A stretch of 64,000 nt of DNA from Sphingomonas sp. Leaf32. GTDB taxonomy: Bacteria; Pseudomonadota; Alphaproteobacteria; Sphingomonadales; Sphingomonadaceae. The notes under the pieces are model-generated. The model saw only the letters and a program-made list of their open reading frames with translations, had not been told where the DNA came from and searched no databases. A program made the translations under genes and the position numbers. The first letter of the stretch is position 1. Each line of letters starts with the position of its first letter. The stretch is from assembly GCF_001421765.1 (NCBI RefSeq), contig NZ_LMLA01000008.1:906-64905 (forward strand). The letters run 5' to 3'. Below, piece by piece: positions 26,876 through 35,816 of this stretch.

Positions 26876-27058
26876 TTCATTTATCGCTGTCCCGCCGCCC
26901 CCGGCTCTGCCAATATCCTGCGTGATGCAGTCGCGCCGCCCCTGGCTCCCCTTGTCACCTTCGTGCGTTGAAGGCGTGATGCGCGACCACCATCCTAATC
27001 CCACATTTCTCCCCGGCCGGGCGCACCTCGCGTTCCGGCCGTTTCGCGAAAGGATCGC

Positions 27059-28060
27059 ATGAGCCGCAAGCCCGTCCCCGCCCAAGCCGGTCAGCGCGCC
27101 CGCGCCGAAATCAGCTTCGACAAGCCGCAACTCCTTTCGCGCCTGTTCGGCGAATTCGACGCCAACCTGCTGGCGCTGGAGGAACGGCTGGGCGTCTATA
27201 TCACCGCGCGCGGCGACCGGGTCGGCATCGAAGGATCGGCGGAAGCGGTCGCCCATGCCCGCGAGGTGCTGAACGAACTCCACCGTCGCATCCTGCGCGG
27301 CGAAGAGGTCGATCCGGGCCTGATCGATGCGGTGATCGCCATGTCGTCGCAACCCGCGCTCGACGGCATCTTCCGCGCCGAAAGCGGTCACGGTGCGCCC
27401 TCGATCATGATCCGGACGCGCAAGAAGACGATCGTCCCGCGCACCATCGCGCAGGCCGGCTACATGCACCAGCTGCTGTCCAACGACATCATCTTCGCAC
27501 TGGGGCCGGCAGGCACCGGCAAGACCTATATCGCCGTGGCGCAGGCGGTGGCGCAGCTCATCACCGGCAGCGTCCAGCGGCTGATCCTGTCGCGCCCGGC
27601 GGTTGAGGCGGGCGAAAAGCTCGGCTTCCTGCCCGGCGACATGAAGGAGAAGGTCGACCCCTATCTCCGCCCGCTCTACGACGCGCTGAACGACTGCCTG
27701 CCCGCCGAACAGGTCGAACGCCGCATCCTGTCGGGCGAGATCGAAATCGCGCCGATCGCCTTCATGCGTGGCCGGACGCTGGCCGATGCCTTCGTCATCC
27801 TCGACGAAGCGCAGAACACGACTCCCGCGCAGATGAAGATGTTCCTCACCCGCTTCGGCCAGAACAGCCGGATGGTGGTGTGCGGCGATCCGAACCAGAC
27901 CGACCTTCCCGGCGGCGTGCAGGCATCGGGCCTTGCCGACGCCACCCGCCGGCTGGAGGGGATCGAAGGCATCGCCTTCGCGCGGTTCGGTGCGGGCGAC
28001 GTCGTCCGCCATCCGATCGTCGGGCGCATCGTCGAGGCGTATGAGGGCAAGGACGCTTGA
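27059..28060 (+). CDS. phoH: PhoH family ATPase
   Basis: 333 residues. Walker A is GPAGTGKTYIAVAQ (about residue 150), Walker B is VILDEAQNTTPAQMKMFLTR. An N-terminal KH-like part precedes the ATPase. PhoH-family proteins are linked to RNA metabolism and normally sit directly before ybeY. Here a vapBC pair intervenes. The ATG at 27059 follows GAAAGGA. Confidence 0.93.
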   Translation: MSRKPVPAQAGQRARAEISFDKPQLLSRLFGEFDANLLALEERLGVYITARGDRVGIEGSAEAVAHAREVLNELHRRILRGEEVDPGLIDAVIAMSSQPALDGIFRAESGHGAPSIMIRTRKKTIVPRTIAQAGYMHQLLSNDIIFALGPAGTGKTYIAVAQAVAQLITGSVQRLILSRPAVEAGEKLGFLPGDMKEKVDPYLRPLYDALNDCLPAEQVERRILSGEIEIAPIAFMRGRTLADAFVILDEAQNTTPAQMKMFLTRFGQNSRMVVCGDPNQTDLPGGVQASGLADATRRLEGIEGIAFARFGAGDVVRHPIVGRIVEAYEGKDA

Positions 28061-28066
28061 AGTCGA

Positions 28067-28096
28067 GTATATCCCGCATTAGGTTGCGGGATATAC
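28067..28096 (+). promoter_or_regulatory. 12+12 bp palindrome upstream of vapB, probable VapBC operator
   Basis: GTATATCCCGCA (28067-28078) and TGCGGGATATAC (28085-28096) are perfect inverted repeats with a 6-base spacer. The site starts 6 bases after the phoH stop and ends 15 bases before the vapB ATG. VapB-type antitoxins bind such palindromes to repress their own operon, so this is the expected operator; it could also act as a hairpin in the phoH transcript. Confidence 0.7.
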
Positions 28097-28111
28097 CGTT
28101 CGGAGGTCGCT

Positions 28112-28354
28112 ATGGCGTCGCTGTATATCAAGGATGAGCGGACCGGCGCGCTGGTCGACCAGCTTGCGCGCCTTCGTGGCGTCAGCAAGACCGAAGCGGT
28201 GCGCAGCGCGGTCGAAGCCGAACTGGCGCGAAGCCGGCGCGCAACCACGCCGCGCGAGCGGCTGGAGGATTTCTACCGCCGCTACCCGTTGCCCGAATCG
28301 AGCGGCCTGCCTGCCGACAAAGCGTTCTTCGATGAACTGTCCGGCGACCTGTGA
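28112..28354 (+). CDS. vapB: VapB-type antitoxin (PSK/Rv0623 family)
   Basis: 80 residues. The N-terminal MASLYIKDERTGALVDQL and VSKTEAVRSAVEAEL form a ribbon-helix-helix-like DNA-binding part; the C-terminal PADKAFFDELSGDL is the toxin-neutralising tail typical of the PSK family. The ATG has CGGAGG at 28101-28106. It overlaps vapC by GTGA. It should repress at the palindrome just upstream. Confidence 0.88.
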   Translation: MASLYIKDERTGALVDQLARLRGVSKTEAVRSAVEAELARSRRATTPRERLEDFYRRYPLPESSGLPADKAFFDELSGDL

Positions 28355-28746
28355 GCGCGTTCGTCGACGCTTCCATCCTGGTGGCGATACTCGCACGCGA
28401 ATCCGACTATATCGAACAGAATGATCGCCTGTTGTCGCACGACCACCTGCTCTGGTCGCCCATCTCCCGCTGGGAAACGATCGGCGGCGTGGCGCGGGCC
28501 ACACGATATGGCGACGCCCTGTCTGCCGAAATAGCCGACGCCTTTGCCCAGGAAAACGGCTTCGACATGGTGCAGATCGGGGAGGCTGAAGCGCGTATCG
28601 CCAGCGAAGCGCATCGCCGCTACGGCAAGGGCCGCCACGACGCGAAACTCAACATGGGCGATTGCTTCGCCTATGCCTGCGCCCGTACCAACAACGCCAC
28701 ATTGCTCTACAAGGGCGACGACTTCGCAAGGACCGACCTTAGATGA
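28351..28746 (+). CDS. vapC: VapC-type PIN-domain toxin
   Basis: 131 residues. MSAFVDASILVAIL gives the first catalytic Asp; SRWETIGGVAR carries the conserved Glu; LNMGDCFAYACA and LLYKGDDFARTDL carry the later Asp residues, completing the PIN RNase site. VapC enzymes cut tRNA or rRNA. GTG start, coupled to vapB by GTGA; its own stop overlaps the ybeY ATG by ATGA, placing a toxin in the ybeY reading chain. Confidence 0.9.
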   Translation: MSAFVDASILVAILARESDYIEQNDRLLSHDHLLWSPISRWETIGGVARATRYGDALSAEIADAFAQENGFDMVQIGEAEARIASEAHRRYGKGRHDAKLNMGDCFAYACARTNNATLLYKGDDFARTDLR

Positions 28747-29255
28747 TCGACATCGCCGTACAGGCAGAGGCCGAATGGCCGCAGGACATCGATTGGGAGG
28801 CGCTCGCCACCCGCGCCGCCACCGCCGCCATCGGCCGCACGCCGCAGGGCGAATGGCTGACCGATCCGGCGCTGATCGAGGTCGCGGTACGGCTGACCAG
28901 CGATGACGAGGTGCAGACGCTCAACCGGCAGTATCGGCACAAGGACAAGCCGACCAACGTCCTGTCCTTTCCGATGATCCAGCCCGACCTGCTGTCGACC
29001 GTCACGCAGAACAGCGACGATGGCGAGGTGCTGCTGGGCGACATCGTGCTGGCGCACGGCGTCTGTGCCGCCGAGGCCGCAGAGCGCGGCATTTCGGTCG
29101 CCGATCATGCCACGCACCTGATTGTCCATGGCTGCCTGCATTTGCTAGGTCACGACCATCAAAATGATGCCGAGGCGGAAGCCATGGAGGCGATCGAGCG
29201 TTCGACGCTTGCCGAACTCGGCCTGCACGACCCCTATCCCGTTACAGAGGACTGA
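28743..29255 (+). CDS. ybeY: Endoribonuclease YbeY (16S rRNA maturation)
   Basis: 170 residues. The zinc site HLIVHGCLHLLGHDHQND (HxxxHxxxxxH) near residue 127 is the family signature, preceded by DKPTNVLSFP and GDIVLA. It takes part in 16S 3'-end processing and ribosome quality control. The ATG overlaps the vapC stop (ATGA), so vapC may control or be needed for ybeY translation. corC follows after 10 bases. Confidence 0.94.
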   Translation: MIDIAVQAEAEWPQDIDWEALATRAATAAIGRTPQGEWLTDPALIEVAVRLTSDDEVQTLNRQYRHKDKPTNVLSFPMIQPDLLSTVTQNSDDGEVLLGDIVLAHGVCAAEAAERGISVADHATHLIVHGCLHLLGHDHQNDAEAEAMEAIERSTLAELGLHDPYPVTED

Positions 29256-29265
29256 CACGACCATC

Positions 29266-30174
29266 ATGGCCGACGTTTCGACCAGCACCACGCCCGGCGA
29301 CAGTAGCAGCTCCGAAGGGGGCATATGGCGGGGCCTGCGCTCGCTGATCTTCGGTACCGACGCCAGCGAGACGCTGCGCGAACGGATCGAGGAAGTCATC
29401 GCGGCGCATGAGGACGAGAACGACGCGCCGGTGGCTGGCGACCTGTCGCCGATCGAGCGCAAGATGCTGCGCAACATCCTGCACTTCGGCGAACGCGACG
29501 CGGGCGACATGGGCGTGCCGCGCGCCGACATCGTAGCGCTGGAGGAGAACACCCCCTTCGCCGACGTCGTGAAGCTGTTTGCCGAAGCGGGGCACAGCCG
29601 CCTGCCGGTGTATCGCGAAAAGCTCGATACCGTCGTCGGCATGGTCCACGTGAAGGACGTGTTCGCGATCCTCGCCAAGGGGGAGGACCATCCCCCGACT
29701 GCGATCAGCCTGCTGCGCCAACCGCTCTATGTCCCGCAATCGATGGGTACGCTCGACCTGCTCGCGCAGATGCAGGCCAGCCGCACCCACCTCGCCATCG
29801 TGCTCGACGAATATTCGGGCACCGACGGCCTCATCACGATCGAGGATCTGGTCGAGGAAATCGTCGGCGACATCGAGGACGAGCATGACGAGGCACCGAC
29901 CGACCTGTTCGTGCCGCTGGACGGCGGCGCATGGGAAGCGGACGCCCGTGCCGAGTTGGAGGACGCCGCCGAACTGATCGATCCCCGGCTGGGCGAGGTC
30001 GAGGAAGATGTCGAGACGCTGGGCGGCCTCGCCTTCGTCCTGGCCGGTGAAGTGCCGAAACAGGGCACCTGCCTTGACCATCCCTCGGGGTGGAAGATCG
30101 AGATCGTCGCCGCCGATACGCGTCGCGTCCTGCGCCTGCGCCTGCATCCACCGCTGCCGACGATCGAGGAATAG
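29266..30174 (+). CDS. corC: CorC/HlyC-type CBS-domain protein
   Basis: 302 residues. Two CBS domains (about 75-195) and a CorC_HlyC transporter-associated domain at the C-terminus (about 215-295). There are no membrane segments, fitting CorC rather than the larger CorB form. The segments VPRADIVALEENTPF and FAEAGHSRLPVYREKLDTVVG are typical. Linked to magnesium/cobalt efflux. ATG at 29266. Confidence 0.92.
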   Translation: MADVSTSTTPGDSSSSEGGIWRGLRSLIFGTDASETLRERIEEVIAAHEDENDAPVAGDLSPIERKMLRNILHFGERDAGDMGVPRADIVALEENTPFADVVKLFAEAGHSRLPVYREKLDTVVGMVHVKDVFAILAKGEDHPPTAISLLRQPLYVPQSMGTLDLLAQMQASRTHLAIVLDEYSGTDGLITIEDLVEEIVGDIEDEHDEAPTDLFVPLDGGAWEADARAELEDAAELIDPRLGEVEEDVETLGGLAFVLAGEVPKQGTCLDHPSGWKIEIVAADTRRVLRLRLHPPLPTIEE

Positions 30175-30592
30175 GCAGGATTTCGGGGATCGGCGTTCGC
30201 CCCATGTCCGTCACCCCGGGCTTGACCCGGGGTCCCGCTTCTTCACTGCCCTGCCAAGAACGCGGCACCCCGAACCAGGCACCGGCGTGAACGGCCGCAA
30301 TGCACTGATCGCCCCACCCGATCACACAGCGCAATATTGCGCGTTTCCCCAATGACACCATCCGGACGTATTTATTGAGTACGGTTCAGGACATGCCGAA
30401 GCCGCTGGTTACCTTCGAAACCAGTGATTAAGGGCGGGACACCCCCGCAAACGGATCGGATGGAGTCGCGGAACGCGGCGCTGACGACGGTCGCGCCCTC
30501 CTGCTCCCTCCGACGGGCCGCCGATGCTGCTCCCTTGGCATTGGCGGCCCTTTTCGCTTTCCGGACCGGTGGTGCGCTTGTATCCACGCTCC
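30175..30592. other. Intergenic region with a half REP, a palindrome and a possible leader peptide
   Basis: A single-arm CACCCCGGGCTTGACCCGGGG repeat lies at 30209-30236. A perfect palindrome GCGCAATATTGCGC is at 30329-30342. A 12-codon frame, MPKPLVTFETSD, starts at an ATG at 30393 with AGGAC 5 bases upstream; its body contains CTGGTT..AACCAG, a possible stem. I see no ordinary gene. Promoter activity for the dehydrogenase gene is plausible. Confidence 0.45.
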
Positions 30593-31936
30593 ATGCGCAA
30601 ACATGCCGTCCGTTTCGGAATCGTCCTGCTGGTCCTGATCGCCGGGCTGGTCTTCTACCTCACCCGGCCCGACCGGGCGCAGCTCAGTGAAAATGCCGTT
30701 GCCGGCCGCGCGCCGCAACTGTCCCAGGTCCGCAAGCAGACGATCCCAACCGTCCGCATCGCCGAACCGACCGGCTGGAAGGACGGCCAGACCCCCACCG
30801 CCCCCGCCGGCTTGCAGGTGCAGGCGTTCGCCAAGGGCCTCGACCATCCGCGCTGGCTGTACCGCCTTGAAAACGGCGACGTGCTGGTGGCCGAAACCAA
30901 CAGCCCGCCGCGCGACGGCGGCGGCATCACCGGCTGGTTCATGCGCCTGTTCATGGACCAGGCCGGCGCCGGCACCCCATCGGCCAACCGCATCACCCTG
31001 CTGCGCGACGCGAACGGCGACGGCGTGGCGGAGGCCCGCTCGACGCTGCTGACCGGGCTGAACTCGCCGTTCGGCATGGCGGTGGTCGGCGACTGGCTGT
31101 ACGTCGCCAACACCGATGCGCTGGTCCGCTATCCCTTCCGCGTCGGCCAAACCCGCATCACTGCGAATGCGGAAAAGATCGTCGACCTGCCCGGCGGCGG
31201 CAACCACTGGGCGCGCAACGTCGTCGCCGATCCCGATGGCAAGTCGCTCTACGTCAGCGTCGGTTCGGCCTCGAACATCGCCGAGAACGGGCTGGAGATC
31301 GAAAAGAACCGCGCCGCCATCTGGCAGGTCGATCCGGCCAAGAAGACCTTCCGCATCTATGCCGCTGGGGTGCGCAACGCGAACGGCATGGCGTTCGAAC
31401 CGCGCACGAAGGATTTGTGGGCGGTCGTTAACGAACGCGACATGCTGGGATCGGACATGCCGCCCGACTATATGACCAAGGTCGAATTCGGCGGCAACTA
31501 TGGCTGGCCGTGGCATTATTGGGGCGGATATATCGACGACCGCGTCCAGCCGCAGCGTCCCGACCTGCGCCAATATGTCGCCCGTCCCGACTATGCGCTG
31601 GGTGCCCATGTCGCGCCGCTCGGCCTAGCCTTCACCAGCGACATGCGGCTGGGCGATCGCTTCGCCAACGGCGCGGTGGTCGGTCTGCACGGCTCGTGGA
31701 ACCGCGTACCGCCATCGGGCTACAAGGTGATCTACGTGCCCTTCGCCGCCGATGGCAGCTTCCCGGCGAAGGACGCGAAGCCCGTCGACCTGCTCGCCGG
31801 CTTCCTGTCGGCGGACGGCAAGCAGGCGTTCGGCCGCCCGGTAGGTGTCATCGCCGACCGTACCGGCGCGATGCTGGTCGCGGACGACGTCGGAAACGTC
31901 ATCTGGCGGGTCAGCCAGCCGCTCTCCGCACGCTGA
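30593..31936 (+). CDS. PQQ-dependent sugar dehydrogenase-like (sorbosone dehydrogenase family) protein
   Basis: 447 residues. An N-terminal membrane anchor or signal (KHAVRFGIVLLVLIAGLVFYL) is followed by a six-bladed propeller with GLDHPRWLYRLENGDVLVAET, GVRNANGMAFEP, EFGGNYGWPWHYWGG and GLHGSWNRVPPSGYKV, typical of L-sorbosone dehydrogenases and soluble glucose dehydrogenases. It oxidises a sugar or related compound in the periplasm if PQQ is available; no PQQ biosynthesis genes are in the window. ATG at 30593. Confidence 0.87.
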   Translation: MRKHAVRFGIVLLVLIAGLVFYLTRPDRAQLSENAVAGRAPQLSQVRKQTIPTVRIAEPTGWKDGQTPTAPAGLQVQAFAKGLDHPRWLYRLENGDVLVAETNSPPRDGGGITGWFMRLFMDQAGAGTPSANRITLLRDANGDGVAEARSTLLTGLNSPFGMAVVGDWLYVANTDALVRYPFRVGQTRITANAEKIVDLPGGGNHWARNVVADPDGKSLYVSVGSASNIAENGLEIEKNRAAIWQVDPAKKTFRIYAAGVRNANGMAFEPRTKDLWAVVNERDMLGSDMPPDYMTKVEFGGNYGWPWHYWGGYIDDRVQPQRPDLRQYVARPDYALGAHVAPLGLAFTSDMRLGDRFANGAVVGLHGSWNRVPPSGYKVIYVPFAADGSFPAKDAKPVDLLAGFLSADGKQAFGRPVGVIADRTGAMLVADDVGNVIWRVSQPLSAR

Positions 31937-31960
31937 TCGGGTCCGCCCCTTCACAACAGA

Positions 31961-31988
31961 CGTCACCCCAGCCTTCGCCGGGGTGACG
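31961..31988. repeat. Single palindromic repeat unit after the sugar dehydrogenase
   Basis: CGTCACCCCAGCCTTCGCCG followed by GGGTGACG is one arm-pair of the GAAGGC-type repeat family. It sits between two convergent genes and could form a bidirectional 3' end. Confidence 0.6.
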
Positions 31989-32005
31989 GTCTGGCGGCAG
32001 CCGCC

Positions 32006-32308
32006 CTACTTCAGCAGCGCCGGCCCGTCGCGCCCCAGCTTCTCCTTGATCTTGTTCGCGAACATCGCCAGCACCGGCGGCAGATCCAGCACGGCATGGA
32101 CGTGGGCGTCGTGCATCTCGCAACGCGCCTTGATCGTCTGGCCCATCCCGCTGACGGTGAAGTGCAGCGTGTCGCCGTCCCAGCGTTTGTCGTGCATCAC
32201 GCCGCCGGGGATCATGTTCGCCAGCTTGTCGATGCCACCATCTATCCGCTGCCGCACACCCTCGCGGCCCAGTTGGTGGGGAATATCGACTTCGACCGGT
32301 TGCGTCAT
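32006..32308 (-). CDS. Polyhydroxyalkanoic acid system family protein
   Basis: 100 residues. The pattern VDIPHQLGREGVRQRIDGGI followed by a small beta domain (FTVSGMGQTIKARCEMHDAH) and KIKEKLGRDGPALL matches the PHA_gran_rgn/polyhydroxyalkanoic system family, found in many proteobacteria. The link to PHA granules is by family name only. ATG with AGGAG at a good spacing. Confidence 0.8.
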   Translation of the reverse strand: MTQPVEVDIPHQLGREGVRQRIDGGIDKLANMIPGGVMHDKRWDGDTLHFTVSGMGQTIKARCEMHDAHVHAVLDLPPVLAMFANKIKEKLGRDGPALLK

Positions 32309-32331
32309 GAAAACTCCTCTTCGCATCGCAT

Positions 32332-32664
32332 CTAGTGTGCGACGCTGTTCGAAAACAGGTTCATCACGACGACCCCGGCGATGATGAGGCCCATGCCGAG
32401 GATCGCGGGCAGGTCCAGCCGCTGCCCCTGCCACGCCCACGCGATCCCCGCGACCAGCACGATCCCCACCCCGGACCAGATCGCATAGGCGATGCCGGTC
32501 GGCATGGTCCGCAGCGCCAGCGACAGGCAATAGAACGCGACCGCATAGCCTGCCACCGTCACCAGCGACGGCCCGAGCCGCGTGAACCCGGCGGTCGCGC
32601 GCATCGTCGAGGTGGCGATCACTTCGGCGACGATCGCGATGGCAAGCCAGGCATAGGCGGTCAT
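32332..32664 (-). CDS. SMR multidrug efflux transporter, EmrE/QacE type
   Basis: 110 residues with four helices. Glu14 (AIAIVAEVIATSTM) is the proton/drug-coupling residue. PTGIAYAIWSGVGIVLVAG and GQRLDLPAILGMGLI match EmrE nearly word for word. It exports quaternary ammonium compounds and other cationic drugs as a dual-topology dimer. ATG at 32664; 23 bases upstream of the PHA-system gene, same strand. Confidence 0.9.
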   Translation of the reverse strand: MTAYAWLAIAIVAEVIATSTMRATAGFTRLGPSLVTVAGYAVAFYCLSLALRTMPTGIAYAIWSGVGIVLVAGIAWAWQGQRLDLPAILGMGLIIAGVVVMNLFSNSVAH

Positions 32665-32722
32665 GGGGGTAGAGATAGGGTGGTCGGGCCGGGATGGAAG
32701 CGCACGATTTCCGCATTCCAAT

Positions 32723-32838
32723 CCGTTCATGCTGAGTAGGGACTGAGCTTGTCGAAGGCCCGTATCGAAGCACCGGCGCGTGGCTCAATCCTTCGACACG
32801 CCATTTCGACAAGCTCAATGGCTACTCAGGACAAACGG
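32723..32838. repeat. Long-hairpin intergenic repeat, copy 2
   Basis: The ends CCGTTCATGCTGAGTAG and CTACTCAGGACAAACGG are inverted with few mismatches, with inner TGAGCTTGTCGAAG and TTTCGACAAGCTCA. It lies between divergent emrE-like and lnt, so it is not limited to transcript ends. It matches 14750-14864. Confidence 0.8.
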
Positions 32839-32902
32839 CAGGACATTACTCGTCGGCTTCGCCCCCTTGCACCCGCCCCGCACAGCTAGGATATGCAGCG
32901 CC

Positions 32903-34423
32903 GTGCCCGCTCTCCTCGCCCTGCTCGCCGGCCTGACCTCGGCCCTTGGTTTCGCGCCGCTCGAATGGTGGCCGGTCACGCTCGCCGCGCTGGCGCTGTG
33001 GCTGTGGGTCGTCCACCAGGCACCGACGCTGAAGGGCGCGCTATGGCGATCGTGGCTGTTCGGCGTCGCGCACTTCACCATCGGCAACAACTGGATACAG
33101 CACGCCTTCCACTTTCAGGACCGGATGCCGCCGGCGCTGGGCTATGTCGCGGTGGTGGGCCTCGCGCTCTACCTCGCCATCTACCCGATGCTGGCCGGCG
33201 GCATCGCGTGGAAGCTGGGGCGGCGCGGCGAGCGCCCCGATCTCGGCTTCGTCCTGATCGCCGGCGCAGCCTGGATCGCCACCGAATATCTTCGCGCGGT
33301 GGTAATGACGGGCTATCCGTGGAACCCGATCGGCGCGATCTGGGTCCCGACTCCGCTCCGCCATCTTGCCGCCTTCACCGGCACCTACGTGCTGTCGGGG
33401 CTGACCGTCGTCGCCAGCGCCGCGATGCTGCTGCCCCGGTCGCGCATCCGCTACGCCGTGCTGGTCGGGCTTGCCCTGCTGATGGCCGGGTTCGCATGGA
33501 CGGAACGCCCCGCCACCCCGGCCCCATCCTCCGACGCGCCGCGCGTGCGCGTGGTTCAGCCCGATGCGGGTAAGGAGGACCAGAACCAGCCGGGGTATGA
33601 CGAACGGGTATTCGATACGCTGATCGCGCTGTCGGGGCGGCCGGGACCGGTTCCCCGGCTGGTGATCTGGCCGGAAGGTGCGGTCAACCTGCCGTTGGAA
33701 GACGGCTATCCCCCCGAATGGTACCCGCAGTCGCCGTTGGCGCTGCGTGCGCGCATCGCGGGCACGCTGGGGCCGCGCGACGTGGCGTTGATCGGCGGAA
33801 CCGCCCTGTTCTTCGACAGCCAGCGCCGGATCGAAGCGGCCGGCAATTCGGTGTTCGCCATCACCCCCGATGCCCGCATCGTCGGCCGCTACGACAAGGC
33901 GCATCTGGTGCCGGGCGGGGAGTATCTGCCGTTGCGCTCGATCCTCCAGCCGCTCGGCCTGTCGCGGCTGGTGATGGGCAGTGTCGATTTCCGCCCCGGC
34001 CCCGGACCGGCCACGGTCCCGGTTCCGGTTTTCGGCGATGCGGGAATGCAGATATGCTACGAAATCATCTTTTCCGGGCAGGTCGTCGACCGGACCCATC
34101 GCCCGCGCTTCATCGTCAATCCGACCGTGGATTCATGGTATGGCGATTGGGGTCCGCCGCAACATCTGGCACAGGCCCGGTTGCGCGCCGTCGAGGAAGG
34201 GTTACCGGTGTTGCGATCCACCACCACCGGGATTTCGGCGGTGATCGACGCATCGGGGGCGCTGGTCGCAACCATCCCCATGCGCCGCGCCGACGCGATC
34301 GAGGTAGCGCTGCCCGCCCCCCATGCCCCGACCCTGTTCGCGCGCACCGGCAACTGGATGGCGCTGCTGGTGATAGTTTTGCTGTGCGGCCTTGCGATTG
34401 CCATCCGCCGTCGCGCGCGCTAG
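32903..34423 (+). CDS. lnt: Apolipoprotein N-acyltransferase
   Basis: 506 residues: about six N-terminal membrane helices and a nitrilase-like periplasmic domain. The catalytic triad is visible as Glu in VIWPEGAVNLP, Lys in YDKAHLVPGGEYLPL and Cys in MQICYEIIFSG. It adds the third acyl chain to lipoproteins such as those encoded in this window. I use a GTG start at 32903 (PALLALLAGLTSALGFAPL); upstream readings run into the repeat at 32723-32838. Confidence 0.93.
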   Translation: MPALLALLAGLTSALGFAPLEWWPVTLAALALWLWVVHQAPTLKGALWRSWLFGVAHFTIGNNWIQHAFHFQDRMPPALGYVAVVGLALYLAIYPMLAGGIAWKLGRRGERPDLGFVLIAGAAWIATEYLRAVVMTGYPWNPIGAIWVPTPLRHLAAFTGTYVLSGLTVVASAAMLLPRSRIRYAVLVGLALLMAGFAWTERPATPAPSSDAPRVRVVQPDAGKEDQNQPGYDERVFDTLIALSGRPGPVPRLVIWPEGAVNLPLEDGYPPEWYPQSPLALRARIAGTLGPRDVALIGGTALFFDSQRRIEAAGNSVFAITPDARIVGRYDKAHLVPGGEYLPLRSILQPLGLSRLVMGSVDFRPGPGPATVPVPVFGDAGMQICYEIIFSGQVVDRTHRPRFIVNPTVDSWYGDWGPPQHLAQARLRAVEEGLPVLRSTTTGISAVIDASGALVATIPMRRADAIEVALPAPHAPTLFARTGNWMALLVIVLLCGLAIAIRRRAR

Positions 34424-34437
34424 GGGCTAGGACATAA

Positions 34438-34496
34438 GGAAAGCTTTATATGCGGCATGGCAACGGCCGCGCGCTTTCCCTCTAGCCTAGAGGAAG
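34438..34496 (+). promoter_or_regulatory. Structured metK leader, possible riboswitch-like element
   Basis: Nested pairing is visible: GGAAAGC (34438-34444) with GCTTTCC (34473-34479), enclosing GCGGC (34452-34456) with GCCGC (34466-34470). Next, CCTCT (34479-34483) can pair with AGAGG (34489-34493), hiding the ribosome site GAGGAAG (34490-34496) just before the ATG at 34500. The outer stem and the last hairpin share a base at 34479, so the folds could compete. SAM-sensing leaders before metK are known in other alphaproteobacteria, but I do not recognise a named class. Confidence 0.45.
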
Positions 34497-34499
34497 TCC

Positions 34500-35706
<1,207 letters not shown>

Positions 35707-35711
<5 letters not shown>

Positions 35712-35744
35712 TTTTCCTCGACAGGCCTGATTTTCCTCGACAGG
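35707..35744. repeat. Perfect 19-bp tandem duplication at the metK stop
   Basis: CCTGATTTTCCTCGACAGG occurs twice without a spacer, at 35707-35725 and 35726-35744. The first copy contains the metK stop TGA. Each copy has CCTG at the start and CAGG at the end. Confidence 0.9.
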
Positions 35745-35756
35745 ATCGTGAAATCG

Positions 35757-35792
35757 CGGGAGGTTCGCCGGGCACGGCGGACCTCCCGTTTT
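35757..35792 (+). terminator. Rho-independent terminator of metK
   Basis: A 13-bp stem, CGGGAGGTTCGCC / GGCGGACCTCCCG, with one G-U pair and a short loop, followed by TTTT. The stem ends 77 bases after the metK stop. Confidence 0.85.
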
Positions 35793-35816
35793 CATGTCCG
35801 CCGCAGGGGGGATGCG

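Noticed and set aside
26853..27062. 69-codon frame before phoH
   Set aside because: It starts inside the dehydrogenase terminator, is Pro-rich and has no ribosome site; the gap is better read as 3'-end plus promoter.
32780..32902. Longer N-terminus for lnt
   Set aside because: It would be encoded by the hairpin repeat at 32723-32838 and lacks membrane character; the GTG at 32903 fits the family.
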